From: Cheiracanthium punctorium
Lineage: Eukaryota > Arthropoda > Arachnida > Araneae > Cheiracanthiidae
NCBI GenBank assembly: GCA_038373885.1
Contig: JAWZYV010010311.1
Coordinates: forward strand, 1-64,000
Length of the DNA stretch: 64,000 nucleotides
Direction: 5' to 3'
Positions 23,811-34,987 of the stretch are shown here, piece by piece. Position numbers and translations under genes: made by a program. Below the pieces are notes generated by a model that worked only from the letters and a program-made list of their open reading frames with translations, was not told the origin of the DNA and made no database searches. The number at the start of each line of letters is the position of its first letter. The first letter of the stretch is position 1.

Positions 23811-24789
23811 TTAGTGGGCGTAAAAAAAAAAAAAAAAAAAAAAAAAAAGACTCTTCGTAGTTTTAATGATCTGCCATGCACACAAAGAAAATAAAATTCA
23901 AAATAATGTAAACAGTAAAGAGTTTTAAAGCTTTAGGTAAGTAATTTCTGTTAGTTTGATAGTTATGTGTAGTTTTTTTTTTTTTTTTTTTTTTTTCAAT
24001 TCGTATGTTTCCAATTTATCACAAAAAAATCAGCCCAAGAAAACTGGATATTACCTTTTTGTTTTCTTGTTTAGAAGTCGAATTTAGCTCTGAGTGACAA
24101 CAAAACATGTTGTCTCTATGGCAACTGTAGCACGGGGGAAAAAAAAGAAAAGAAAGTCAATTATTTTATGCATTAAAGTAGAATGATGTATGTCATTTTC
24201 TGTGTCTAAACTTTTTAAAGTATTGTGGATTCTGTTGGCAGTAATAGATATCCCTGCATCCAATAATAGAAATTTGCATAGAGTGTATATGCAGATCTGG
24301 GTAATTTAAAAGATTTGTTGACACATATGTACAGATGTGGATCAGGTATTTATAATTTTCCTTTATTTTTATAGCTTATAATCAAGGTCTGATTTAAAGA
24401 ATTAGAGGTTTAGGGCAGATGTCTTTTTACCCCAGCTGGGAAACAAAAATGCATTCTTTTTATAAATAATAATATTCATTTTCATGATCCTAATAAATAA
24501 ACGTGCTTCATTGCCAATGCTGAAACACTTGCTTCATGAATTAAAAATACTAAGCATATTTTTAAAAGAGCAGTTAATTTGGTGGCCCAAGCACAATCAT
24601 TGTTTGCCTTGTGGAAAATTAGTGCTTGCATATAATCAGTTCGTCTTGACAAGTTCTCAGAAGAATTTAAAAGGAACCCCCCTCAAAAACCTTTTAAACA
24701 GCAATAAGCAATAAAAACAACCCTCTGTTGAATAAAACAAAAAATATGGAGTGACTCCATTCGACTTTCCGAACACTTATGATTAAGAT
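23811..24789. other. Non-coding DNA with long A and T runs
   Basis: A run at 23824-23848 and T run at about 23973-23996. No gene was recognised. Confidence 0.4.
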
Positions 24790-25367
24790 CATTACCAAGC
24801 ATTTAAATAAATTTTAATCGATGAATAATTCAAATATATATACCAAATTGAAACACAATCGAATGCACCATTTAAACGCTTGCGCACTTTCAAGAATTTC
24901 TCCCCATATGCCATTATATAAAATAAATCTTTGTCGTAGTCCTGTAGAAAAACTATAAGTCCTATACACACCAAAATCAATATCGGTCTTAAGATGGTGA
25001 TTTATAGCATATATACCCAATTTCAGCTCAATCGAAGGTACCGTTTAAATGCTAGCGCACTTTCAAGAATTTCCCCCCATAGGCCATAATGTAAAAGAAA
25101 TCTTTGTCGTAGCCCTGTAGGAAAACTATAAGTCCTATACACACCAAAAGCAATACCAGTCTTAGGATGATGGTTTATAACATATATACCCAATTTGAGC
25201 TCAATCGAATGTATCATTTAAACGCTAGCACACTTTCAAGAATTTCCCCCCATAGGCCATAATGTAAAAGAAATCTTTGTCATAGCCCTGTAGGAAAACT
25301 ATGTCCTATACACATCAAAATTAATATCGGTCTTAAGATAGCGGTTTATGACATATATACCCAATTT
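24790..25367 (-). repeat. ~178-bp minisatellite, left part
   Basis: About three units with anchors CCAATTTCAGCTCAATCGAA / CCAATTTGAGCTCAATCGAA at 25018 and 25193, and the block CTTTCAAGAATTTC repeated in each. On the minus strand each unit is open and reads, for example, ELKLGIYVINHHPKTGIAFG then VYRTYSFPTGLRQRF. The array resumes at 27120 after the hAT insertion. Confidence 0.75.
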
Positions 25368-25685
25368 CAGCGGCAGCTCATGGGATACAGCAAGTACCAC
25401 CGGGCTGCACTTGAAATTAGCAGCACATACTTCAAAATAATTTATTCTATGAATTTTCTTAAATTCAGATCAGAATTATGGAATTCCTATGGTAAAAAAA
25501 AAAACCATTGCCATGGTAACGACTACGTAATCAGTCTCTCCGGCATAGGATAGCATGGGGGTATGTAGCTAACTCAGCTGAAGAAAGGTTTTCTGACTAC
25601 GGCTGCACTTGTAAATTCGACTAACTGATTGGCTCAGAGGAGAAGTGAGGGAGAGAATAAGACACAGAGAATATATGTTCTAGCC

Positions 25686-25971
25686 CAGCGTTTCTCAACC
25701 CGAGGGGGGCGTGTCCCGCACAGAACATTTGCAGGGGGGGGGCAAGAAAAACTAAAGAGCAAGTAGTGATGCATGTTTTTAAAAAAATATCTTATTTATT
25801 CTCATTTTTACTCAAAAATATGTGCATTTTTGCTTAAAATGTTCATTATTAAAGATTTAAAAACTCAATGTATGCTGAAAAATATGAGGTGTGTGTGTGT
25901 GTGTGGGGGGGGGGGCACTGTAAGTTAGCCTTTGTTGGGGGGGCACGATGTTAAAAGGTTGAAAACTGCTG
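25686..25971. mobile_element. Charlie-type hAT MITE nested in hAT copy 2
   Basis: Ends CAGCGTTTCTCAACC and GGTTGAAAACTGCTG are inverted repeats of the widespread CAGNGGTTCTCAACC type. Flanks ttctagcc (25678-25685) and tactagcc (25972-25979) match at 7 of 8. The interior has G runs and a GT microsatellite (25892-25903). Confidence 0.75.
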
Positions 25972-26104
25972 TACTAGCCTATTCTAACAGAAACAATACT
26001 TTTTTTTTTTTTTTTTTTTTGTCTGAGAAGGTTGAAAGTTTTTAGCTTTATTTGTTACTGTGTCCATGTGTTATTGGAATCTATGATTTAACCGTTTTGA
26101 AACA

Positions 26105-26748
26105 TGAAGCCCCGTTATTATCCAGATTGGGTCTTGCTTAAAACTTCATTTAACATACGGAAAGAAGATGATAAACGACAACCACTAAAAGACAATAGAC
26201 CGACACAAATTGTCCATTCATAAGAAAAAAGAAGGTTCGTCTCAGTGTGGTCGTAGCTTCCATTCATCATGATATGCACTATTCTCGTGGGTATGTGGCA
26301 GTTTTTATTTACAAAAAAATGTTTTGTTGGCCGTTTTAATCATTGAGATAAAAAAGAGCGTTTGGAATGGTACTGGATATGATGGATTAACGACCATCAC
26401 ACGAGCTTGTAAAACACATGAAAGCTCAATCGAGCATTTAAAAAAATCTTTAAAATTTAAGGAGTTGATAAGAAGTAGGAGCTAAATTGCTGACGAATTA
26501 AAGGAAAACTCTCGACTTCATATTGCTGAATTTATCAAGAAGGTAAGCCTGGATAAACGCTTATGAATGGACAATTACCCATCAAAGCAGTATTGTTTTT
26601 AAGTAAGCAAGAACTGGCATTTAGAGGACATGGCGAACGAGAAAATTCTTTAAACATGGGGAATTTTAAAGAGCTTTTAAAATTAATAATATCTGAATTA
26701 AAACAATGCCTTTTTATGAGGACATCACTGACTGATTCACAAGTTTAA
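26105..26748 (+). pseudogene. hAT transposase N-terminal fragment
   Basis: Begins near MKPRYYPDWVLL, passes WNGTGYDGLTTITRACKTHE (the zinc-finger-domain end common in this lineage), then HIAEFIKKVSLDKRL, and after a frameshift LFLSKQELAFRGH and GNFKELLKL of DUF4371. Stops at about 26221, 26490 and 26564 break it. The catalytic RNase H-like core and hAT dimerisation domain are absent. Compared with copy 1, 26103-26502 is the part deleted there. Confidence 0.65.
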
Positions 26749-27119
26749 AAGAAAGGAGGATTGATTTGACTTATAAAAAAATAAGTAAGTTTCTTTTTTT
26801 TTTCTTTTCTTCTCTTATCATTACCAAAGAAAATTCTCAGGAAACTTCGAATCAGACATGGATTAACGCAATTTTGAGGATAGGAGCGGCTGTTAAAATT
26901 TTGCGGCGTTAAAATTTATGTCCATTTTATGGAAGTAAAATAGGATCTCTTACATTTTTTACGTATTTTTATTTTTTATTTTTTTTAAATCCTGGGTGAG
27001 GGCTTAATCCGCCAGCTTTCGAATTCAGTAATAAAGATTTTCCATTCCTGTCCGGAGGAAGGGGGGGGGTGTCATATGTTTCCGGCTGCACTAACATTTT
27101 TGACCACGGGTCGCAACTG

Positions 27120-27500
27120 CCCAATTTGAGCTCAATTGAATATACCATTTAAACGCTAGCGCACTTTCAAGAATTTTCCCCCATAGGCCATAATGTAAAA
27201 GTAATCTTTGCCGTAGCCCTGTAGAAAAACTGTAAGTCCTATACACACCAAAATCAATACTGGTCTTGCGACGGTGGTTTATGACATATATACCCAATTT
27301 CAGCTCAATCGAATGATCCGTCCAGGAGCTATCGTGTTCACTCATATACACACATACATACATACATCTCTTAAAAATAGCATAAATGGATTCAGAAGAC
27401 CTCAAAACGTGTAAAAACACCAAAACCTCTAAGTCGAATTTTTTCATGATTACAATACTTTCCTTACATGGTACATGTTCGGAAAGTAAAAATAAATGCT
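27120..27500 (-). repeat. ~178-bp minisatellite, right part, with unique end
   Basis: Two more units (anchors at 27120 and 27295), then on the minus strand upstream a unique segment 27370-27490 (ATGTACCATGTAAGGAAAGT and GACCTCAAAACGTG) that also occurs, inverted, at 18262-18395 in Helitron B. Minus-strand frame 27091-27510 is open for 139 codons, but only because the units are. Confidence 0.7.
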
Positions 27501-27718
27501 GTGTTGACATTTAAGTAATTACCTCAATTTTTTTAAAAACAAAATTGCATTGCGAAGGCAGTTATGATAAAGCACCTAAAAACAAAATAAATCATTCAAG
27601 GGATCTGGTCCAAATTTTCACACTGACTAAATAGGACAAGACAAAGCTAATTCCGTAAAAATGAAATTAATTGGATTAATATTTTTTAAGTTATTTTATG
27701 TTTTGCCCAGTTTCTGGC
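27501..27718. other. Flank between minisatellite and LTR element
   Basis: No feature recognised. The last bases before the LTR are ctggc. Confidence 0.4.
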
Positions 27719-27980
27719 TGTAACATCCCACAAATTCTGAACTCCTTTTCCCCCTCCTTGAGACATTACATCATGCCTCCCTCTCGCTCTATATATTTTG
27801 TTTTCGAAGGACTCGTTGGCAACACTGGTTGTGAAGATGTTGTTGATGTTCTAATAGAATTTTGTAATGTGCACTACTACCTAAATAAATGCTTGTTTTT
27901 GTGGTGTTCATATAATGTGTATTATTTAGTAGCCCCAAGATTATGAAATATGTTTTAGTAAGGATAGTGTGCGTGTTATA
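27719..27980 (+). repeat. 5' LTR (262 bp)
   Basis: Starts TGTAACATCCCACAAATTCT and ends TGTTATA, an imperfect inversion of TGTAACA. Contains a CTCTATATA box (27786-27795) and AATAAA (27883-27888) as plausible promoter and polyadenylation signals. Confidence 0.85.
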
Positions 27981-27983
27981 ATG

Positions 27984-28001
27984 TGGCATCCCAACATGGG
28001 G
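27984..28001 (+). promoter_or_regulatory. Primer-binding site
   Basis: TGGCATCCCAACATGGGG begins 3 bases after the LTR. It resembles the tRNA-Lys type TGGCGCCCAACGTGGGGC with a few changes; the tRNA assignment is inference. Confidence 0.55.
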
Positions 28002-28235
28002 CGAGAACAAAAATAGAAGTGGTGCCGTTCGTCCAAAATATGGATCTGATTGAAACAAAATTACAATATAAGTATTTTCACCTGTATTTTGAAACTGTTT
28101 AAAACAGGGACTAAAAGAAAAATTATTTCGGTCACCCTGACCTAAGTTCTTTTGAATTTCAGATATATCGCGATCACCCAGATGGCATAAAGATTTTCTG
28201 ACATTCTGATTTGTTAGAAGTTGATCACCCCAATC

Positions 28236-28415
28236 CAGTGGCGTATCCAAGGGGCTGGGGGGGATATGGGGGGTCACAACACCCCCCATGAGGAATTTTT
28301 TGCCATTAAAAATGTATATTCTTCACTCTCTTACCGCACACATGTATACATATATGTGAGTGTCAGTAGTCGTAAACCTCCCCCCCCCAATGAAAAATTT
28401 CTGGCTACGCCACTG
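28236..28415. mobile_element. hAT MITE of the 'CAGTGGCGTAGCCAG' family in gypsy leader
   Basis: Ends CAGTGGCGTATCCAAGG and TCTGGCTACGCCACTG. Flanks ccccaatc (28228-28235) and ccctgatc (28416-28423) match at 6 of 8. Confidence 0.7.
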
Positions 28416-28753
28416 CCCTGATCACACCAGAATTGTTCTCATTTTTGCATACCAGTTTCTTTAGTGCATGAAGATAATTGTTTTGTTATGGTAAACTTAT
28501 CCTTTTGTATACAGTGTTAGTAGTCAGAGTACTACAGAAATATTAAATTTTTAATGCTTGAATTTAAAATTTTGATTATCAAATATCAAATTGCTGATAT
28601 AGTACTTCGCATTTCAAGTTCATTAATATTATGATGGTTAACATTCCACATTCAATGTTTTGTAGCTCCCACCGTTACACTGATATTAAAAATAATTTTG
28701 AATATAAATAAGTTGATAGAGAGTATTTTTAATTAATAACTATTAGTGTTCTA

Positions 28754-30163
28754 CACTGCTGGCCACCCAAATTGCAACACCAAGAAAAACAAGAGATATC
28801 ACAACAAAATTTATTGTGTAGATAACATGTTGACCAAGTAACAAATGATTAAATTTACAGCATTCTATGAAGCGTGGTTCCTGCCAAAATCAGTACCCAG
28901 AGTAGCCGCCGTTGTTGGAGATCACAGCTGCCACACGCCTCGGCATTGATTCAAAGAGACTTTGAATGTGTTCTTGGGGTACAGCAGACCAAGCAGCTTC
29001 CACACGTTGCCAAAGTTGATCTGGTGTGACAGCTGGGGATGAACTCTGGGTCAGTCGTTGAGCAACCATGGACCACATGTTTTCTATCGGTGAAAGATCC
29101 GGAGAGCGCGCCGGCCAGGGAAGCAATTCAATCTGGTGATTGACGAAGAACCCTTCGGACAATGCGTGCCACGTGTGGCCGTGCATTATCCTGCTGAAAT
29201 ATGGCTGTTGGCAAGCCCTGAAGGTAAGAAAGGACAACTGGCTCCAACACCTCGGAGATGTAGCGCTGGCTGGTTAAAGTACCGGCAATGCGTACTAGAG
29301 GAGTGCGAGAGAGATATCCGATACCGCCCCATACCATAATACCCGGTGCAGGACCAGTGTGACGGTGCATAATGCAGCTGTTCAGCATCCTCTCTCCACG
29401 GTGTCTCCAGACTCGAATCCGACCGTCGTGGTGTTGCATACAGAAGCGTGACTCGTCAGTAAAGAGAATTTCATTCCATTCTGTCGTCCACATCCTTCTT
29501 TCATCGCACCATTGGCGGCGGAGACGTCTGTGGTTCCGCGTCAGAGGTAGACAAAGCAACGGACGTCTTGCGGACAGACCATTCTGCTGTAAACGACGTC
29601 GAATGGTACGCGCAGACACTGGATGATGCGTTACAGACTGAATCTGCTGTGATATGGTTCGTGATGTGACTGAGCGGTCCGTCACTGCCATGCGTACAAT
29701 CTGCCTGTCATCACGTGACGTGGTGCACTGAGGTCGATGCGGTCGATCACGTCTGTCCGTCGTACCCTCCTGCACCCAACGATCACATATCCGCATCACA
29801 GTTGTTTGGTTTCGTCCAATACGACGACCGATTTCCCTGAAAGATAACCCACAATCTCGGTATGCCACTATCCTTCCTCTGTCAAACTCGGATACTTGAT
29901 CAAAAGATGATCGTTGTTTCCTACGAGGCATAATTTATCGTTTTTTTGAAAAAAAAGCAAGAAAAACACAATTGCTGTACTTGAAACCGTCGAAATCTCC
30001 AAGCCTTAAATAGCGCTTTGAGGTGGTGCCACAGGCGCGCTTGATGTGCGTCTGCGCTGAAATTCTAATCATTTGCATATCTCACCTCAGCTAATGCATG
30101 TTGTAAATTTCATATTATTTGCATGCTTCCTTCAGGGTGTTGCATTTACGATGGCCAGCAGTG
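28754..30163 (-). mobile_element. Tc1-like transposon nested in gypsy element (1,410 bp)
   Basis: Flanked by TA (28752-28753, 30164-30165). Ends CACTGCTGGCCA with GCAACACC 8 bases further in are inverted repeats of 28 bp, about 23 matching. The length and single transposase gene are typical of a full-length Tc1 element. Confidence 0.9.
28890..29931 (-). pseudogene. Tc1-family DD34E transposase, one frameshift
   Basis: Starts with ATG at 29931 and MPRRKQRSSFDQVSEFDRG. The N-terminal half has two helix-turn-helix regions (GLSFREIGRRIGRNQTTVMR, then RTIRRRLQQNGL). The catalytic core shows FTDESRF, IFQQDNARPHVA and, in the second frame, DLSPIENMWSMV, i.e. the two Asp and the Glu of the DD34E triad all present. 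The frame changes once near 29150, between the second Asp and the Glu, splitting a protein of about 345 residues into two frames. With this single lesion it is the best-preserved transposase here, and probably one of the youngest insertions. It transposes DNA by cut and paste at TA sites in the family; this copy is not expected to be active. Confidence 0.85.
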
Positions 30164-30506
30164 TATTAATCACTTTCTGAAGTGTATTAAGTTTTGGTTT
30201 GAAAGAATTACATTGGTCTATATGTTGTACTAAGCCTAAGCATTGGAAGAATTCTTTGCCAATTTTAAGAACAGTAAATTTTATTTTGATAAAAATATTA
30301 AAGAATTTATGCCATACATATGATTCCAAGCATTAAACAAAAGTGAAAAGTGTTCTTATTTTGAATTTTTGTTTTTAATAGTTTGAGTTACATCTGAATA
30401 TTTATGTTTAAAGTGTATTTAAATTAAGTGCTTTCTTGAATCGCTTAAAGTATATAAATGGTGATCTCTGCAAATTAAATAATATATATTTGAACCCATA
30501 AATTTT

Positions 30507-31500
30507 ATGGGAAAATTGTCACGTTCTCATTTTAATATGGCATTCCTAGCAAAAGGAGAGAAACAGGACTTAATTGAACTAACGGAGGCATTAGATGTCA
30601 CTATAGGGGAAAATTTTAGAATTCTCGAAATAAAGGATGCAATAGTTAAAAGTCCAATGTATGATGCGGAATTTGCAACGGAGTATCTGATCTGCATAAT
30701 ACAATGATAGGAAAAAGATCGAACAACGTGCTGAGAGAGAGAGAGAAAGAAAATGAGCGATTGTTTGAATTAGAGAAACTTAGAATACAATCTAGTACTA
30801 CTTCTAATAGTATAGATTCGGCAACCGTGTTATCTTCCGTAGACATAGATACACCTAGGTTAGAATTAAGCAAATTACTCCCTAATTTTGACCCTAAAAC
30901 ATCTGACATGAGTTTATTTTTAGACTTGCTTGAGAAACGGTTGACTTTTTAAAAAGTGCCTGCTTCAAAGTGGGTAGTCTACCTTGTTACCTTTTGCCAA
31001 CTGATATTGCCAAACTAATTGTGAAAGAATTGGCTGACGATGCCCAAATTTATGAAAAAAGGAGTTCTGTTGAGGCATTTTAAATTAAGTGCTGAGAAAT
31101 TTTGGCAAATGTTTGCCACACACCATAAAGATCCAGAAAGCACCTGGAGAGATTTTTGAGCTAAAAGTTTCTACTTTCGATGAGCTAAAAGACTTAATTC
31201 TATTGGATCAAATTAAAAAGAAGGCCCCTCCAGAGTATAAAGAACATTTTTTGGAGCACTGGAGTGAATGGAACAATCCCTTGGAACTTGTTGACAAATT
31301 AGATTTATATGAGGAAGCTAAACAGATTAAAAATAAACATGCGAGTAGGGAGCCCCCAGATTTCATCAACAAGATAATTATAAACATTATGAAAACAATC
31401 CTAAAAATGCGTCATCGAAGAATAGAGTAAGAAATGAAGAACGGCCAATAGTTAGTTGTTACAGCTGTGGGAAGCCAGGGTTCGTTAAGGGCAACTGCCC
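30507..31500 (+). pseudogene. gypsy gag
   Basis: Starts near MAFLAKGEKQDLIELTEALD, an N-terminal helical/SAP-like region common in arthropod gypsy Gag, followed by a charged coiled stretch (30704-30800), then SMSLFLDLLEKR-type capsid sequence (DMSLFLDLLEKRLTF) and WSEWNNPLELVDKLDLYEEA. A zinc knuckle at about 31455-31496 reads CYSCGKPGF..NC: the CCHC histidine is replaced by Phe. At least four frameshifts or stops divide it. Gag forms the particle and packages RNA in active relatives. Confidence 0.7.
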
Positions 31501-31599
31501 CAACTGCTCCCCCCCTTCCTAAAAAAGAAGCAGCCAAATTCAGAGCTATTCGTCTTCAGACACTGTCTATCGATGAACCTAAATTGACTCTTTTGAATA

Positions 31600-31978
31600 T
31601 TGAATAAACGGAATTGTGTGTGCTGACACGGGAGCCAGTCACACTATAGCTGAGGAAACATTATATCGCCTTTTGAGAGAATGAGGAACAGAACTCGAGC
31701 TTAATACTATGAAAGTAATCATCGCTGACGGAATCCCGCAGGAAACAGATGTTTGTAAAGCAAAAGTCGAAATTGAAATTGAAGGACATAGGTTCCTCAT
31801 AACTTTATTTACCTTACCTGCTGCAAAAGATAACAGAATGCTTTTAGGAACAGATTTATTGTGTAGCGCTGGAATTGTTTTAGATCTTATAAATCATAGT
31901 TGGCTTATCACGACAAACCAGAAAAAAAAAAAATTAGCTTTAGTTCCGATGACACTTTTAAATCACCTGAGTGTGTAG
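31600..31978 (+). pseudogene. gypsy aspartic protease
   Basis: The active-site triad is visible as CADTGASHTI (D-T-G at about 31624-31632), and the second conserved segment as MLLGTDLL near 31840. A TGA at 31681 breaks the frame between them. The domain lies directly after the zinc knuckle, as usual in Ty3/gypsy Pol. Confidence 0.7.
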
Positions 31979-32069
31979 AAAATGCTCCAGAAGTTAACAC
32001 ATTGTGGTTACGAGAAAGTGAGGGAAAACATCTAACCGATGGAGAAAGAGCAAAACTAAATTAATTGGC

Positions 32070-33069
32070 AGAAAAGTATGATGATATCTTTCATCTAGGG
32101 GAAGACTCGACTCCTATGATCCAATACTACGTTGATACGGGAAATAACCCTCCTGTCGCTATTCTACCTTATTACATGTCTCCAATGAAAAAAGGAATTA
32201 TTGAAAAAGGGGCTAGATGAATTCTTAACCAATGGTACAACTGAGGAATGTGAGTCTCCTTAGGTTTCACCAGTAGTGCTAGTGCCTAAGCCTGACAGCC
32301 AGATGCACCTTTGTGTCGATTACCGAAAACTTTATTCCATTACAAAGACTGACAAATACCTTTTACCTAGAATTGATGATCTTGTTCATGAGGCCAAACA
32401 CACACCTTATATGTCTACAATTGATTTAAAGAATGGGTACCACCAAATCGAAGTAAATACAGCAGATCGTGACAAGATGGCTTTCATTTGCCCTTTCGGT
32501 ACATATTGCTTCAAGAAAATGCCTTTTGGATTGAAGACTGCTCCAGCGACATTCCAAGGAATGATAGATAACTTTAGAAATTCCTTAAAAGATATTGTTG
32601 TGCTTTCGTATTTGCATGACATTATTGTGTTGTCTGAGACTTTTGGACCACATTTAGATGATCTGGATGCCGTTTTTAAGAAGTTATGAGAGTTTAAATT
32701 ACATATTAACAGTGAAAAATGCAATTTTGCTAGTAACAGAATAAAATACTTAGGACATTACATAACCAGCAAAGGACTCAAAGTTAAATCAGACAAAACA
32801 GCAGCTATTCAAGAAATGCTATCTCCAAAGAACGTAAAGCAAGTGCAATCTTTCCTGCAAACTTGCTCATATTATATAAGATTTATTTCAAAGTTTTCTG
32901 ATATTGCAAGGCCGATGACGAAATTGATAAAGAAAGGAGCGTCTTGGGAATGGAAAGAAGAACAGCAGTCAGCTTTTGAAACATTAAAGAATCTTTTGAC
33001 AAGTCCATCGATACTTGCTCAGAATGACCCAACAAATTTGTATAGCCGTAAGACAGATGCTAGTTCATA
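32070..33069 (+). pseudogene. gypsy reverse transcriptase with mutated catalytic motif
   Basis: Motifs in order: VLVPKPD, CVDYRKLYSIT, YMSTIDLKNGYHQI, MPFGLKTAPATFQ and YLHDIIVLS. The last should be YxDD; the first Asp is His, which would abolish polymerase activity. It continues through VKQVQSFLQTCSYYIRFI and WEWKEEQQSAFETLK, the connection region, to TDASS at the start of RNase H. Several stops occur (for example 32218, 32263, 32687). RNase H is cut off after its first motif. Confidence 0.8.
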
Positions 33070-33300
33070 ACGACAACACAACTTGGTATGAAAAGTTGCC
33101 AGTCATCAGATTTGCCCTAAATTCAGCAAAATGCAGTATTACCAGTCAAACTGCAGAAGACCTTATGTTTGGGCATGAGCCACGAACAATAGACGATGTT
33201 ACCCATGATTTTAGAAGTATCATGGAAAATGATAATTTCGTTCCTGAAATCACGCCCTAGTTAAAAAAATTAGCCAAGTTTAGCAAACAGGTATGGGAAA
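33061..33300 (+). pseudogene. gypsy integrase-region remnant joined by deletion
   Basis: After TDASS the frame jumps directly to NTTWYEKLPVIRFALNSAKC and LMFGHEPRTIDDV, which belongs near the end of the integrase catalytic domain. Most of RNase H and the integrase zinc-binding and DDE core is therefore missing, a deletion of roughly 2 kb judged from normal family length (inference). Confidence 0.65.
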
Positions 33301-33453
33301 GCACGATGGCCCCTACAATTCACCGACATTTCCAAATTTCCCTTTTAGGATTTTTTTTGAGGATTATCCTCTCTCATTTATCTAGTGAGGTGATTGCCGA
33401 AGGTGGGAGTAGTTCTTAACACTATAGTGATAATAATTCTCTTTTGTCTAACC

Positions 33454-33634
33454 CAGTAGCATAGCCAGAAATTTTTCATGGGGGGGGGGGGGGGGTTACG
33501 ACTACTTCAACTCGTATATATGTATAGGTGTTTGTGATAAGGGAGTGAAGAATAACATTCTGTAAGGCAAAAAATTCATCAGGGGGGGGGGGGATTATGA
33601 CCCCTCTACCCCTCCCCCCTTGGCTACGTGGCTG
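33454..33634. mobile_element. hAT MITE of the 'CAGTGGCGTAGCCAG' family
   Basis: Ends CAGTAGCATAGCCAG and TTGGCTACGTGGCTG. Flanks gtctaacc (33446-33453) and gtctaaca (33635-33642) match at 7 of 8. Long G and C runs inside. Confidence 0.8.
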
Positions 33635-34189
33635 GTCTAACAGTATCACTTTTTGTTTACTTTGAATTGCTAGGATTGGCCTAATTATCGTGGCCAAAAT
33701 CTGAAAAGTCTCCAAGGAGTGGCTACTACTAAAGCTACGAATTTATTACTTTCATAAACTGTTTCATTTCATATTATATCTTGGAACAGCTTGGACATTT
33801 TTACCGCCCATGACGATTTTTCAGTCTTTGGCGACTTATGCCTAAAATCGATAGCGTAGTTAATACCAAAGTTAGAGATATGGATAGAAAAACAAAAAAT
33901 GATCTGGAAGACAAGAGAAAAATTAACAGCACTCTAGTGCAATAATCAATAATGAAACACAAGATCCTACAGTTTTTAATTCTGATGCAATCTCCCTACT
34001 TTGACATCCCCTAAGTTGAATCAACAAGTGAGCTTTCACATTTTTCACAGTCTTAATATTGTTTTATTTTTCAACACCATGTCGCCAAATTGTAGGGGAC
34101 ACCTTTTCCTGTGGGACAAGAATATTTTTTTCCCTTTATGGGGAATTTTCCGATTAGGGAAAAATACGGCGAATTCACAGTCGGCGATT

Positions 34190-34663
34190 TGTGGGGTGAA
34201 CCGAAAGCACGGAGACCCAACAAGACCAAAACAAACAACAGGTGGATAAGAAACTCAGACAGGCACCCCCGTTAAAAATAAAGTGTGTGTAAGAGTTCAC
34301 CCTCATAGTGAGTCCAAAAAGAATAGAACATCCAAGTTCATGCCAAGGCGTGATGGCCCGTACACTATTTCATCACAGAGATCACCAGCCTCTTATACGT
34401 TAACTGCTAATGATGATTCTACTCCCATAGGTACTTACCATGTATCATCCCTGACCCCCAATGTAGGACCGGAGGCCACTCCTGTGAATCCCCTGCGAGG
34501 AAGAGGACGTGCCAAAAAGAAGATTCCAGGCCCACAGAACCAACCAAGATGCCCACAAGGACCAAATGAACAACGGCCTGTTCTAACCAGGCGACAGCCA
34601 TTCAGGAAGGCAAGCTGTATGCTGAGGACGACTTATACGTACAGCTTGAGGGGAAGACTGTAA
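34190..34663 (+). pseudogene. gypsy Pol C-terminal tail
   Basis: KFMPRRDGPYTI, then SYTLTANDDSTPIGTYHVSS, the conserved tail after gypsy integrase, then a basic low-complexity end (GRGRAKKK). It runs into the 3' LTR. Confidence 0.65.
34648..34657 (+). promoter_or_regulatory. Polypurine tract
   Basis: GAGGGGAAGA lies one base before the 3' LTR, the expected plus-strand priming site. Confidence 0.7.
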
Positions 34664-34987
34664 CATCCCACAAATTCTGAACTCTTTTTTCCCCATCATT
34701 CAGATATTGCATCATGATCTTCCTTCTTTCCTCCCCTCCTGCTCTATATACGTTTCTTTTCAATGGACTCGTTGCGGTGATGTTGTTGATGTTCTAATAG
34801 AATTTTGTAACGCACACTACTACCTAAATAAACGTTTGTTTTTGTGGTGTTTATATTATGTGTAATTATTTAGTAGCCCCCAGATTATGAAATATGTTTT
34901 AGTAAGGATGACTTATGACTTATGGAGGGGAGGCCCACAGGGGGCCAGGCATAAGTACACTTTAGTAAGGATAGTGTACTTGTTATA
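34659..34987 (+). repeat. 3' LTR (329 bp) with small insertion
   Basis: Aligns to the 5' LTR over its length. It is longer because 34910-34972 repeats TTTAGTAAGGAT (34898-34909 and 34961-34972) around a 51-bp block containing the inverted pair ACTTATG/CATAAGT. A short deletion near 34765 is also visible. Confidence 0.85.

Larger units (their letters stand above)
25368..27119 (+). mobile_element. hAT element copy 2 (DUF4371/ZMYM-like lineage), 1,752 bp
   Basis: Left end CAGCGGCAGCTCATGG and right end CCACGGGTCGCAACTG are homologous to the ends of the copy at 2165. The 8-bp target duplication cccaattt is exact (25360-25367 and 27120-27127). It is inserted in a minisatellite unit, cutting the array in two. 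It keeps about 0.53 kb of transposase sequence that copy 1 lost and carries a nested MITE. Confidence 0.9.
27719..34987 (+). mobile_element. Ty3/gypsy LTR retrotransposon, degenerate, with nested insertions
   Basis: Two related LTRs bound a primer-binding site, gag, protease, reverse transcriptase, a remnant of integrase and a polypurine tract in gypsy order. Nested in it are a Tc1 element (28754-30163) and two hAT MITEs (28236-28415, 33454-33634); without them the element is about 5.5 kb. The RNase H and integrase core are deleted and reading frames are broken many times, so it is inactive. Target duplication is unclear (ctggc left, cggcc right). LTR divergence, including a 63-bp insertion in the 3' LTR, suggests an old copy. 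Confidence 0.85.

Noticed and set aside
29136..29626. Plus-strand frames across the Tc1 element
   Set aside because: They oppose the transposase frame with its DD34E motifs and carry no domain.
27719..34987. Envelope-carrying (errantivirus-like) gypsy element
   Set aside because: After the integrase tail the sequence goes straight to the polypurine tract and LTR; there is no third reading frame.
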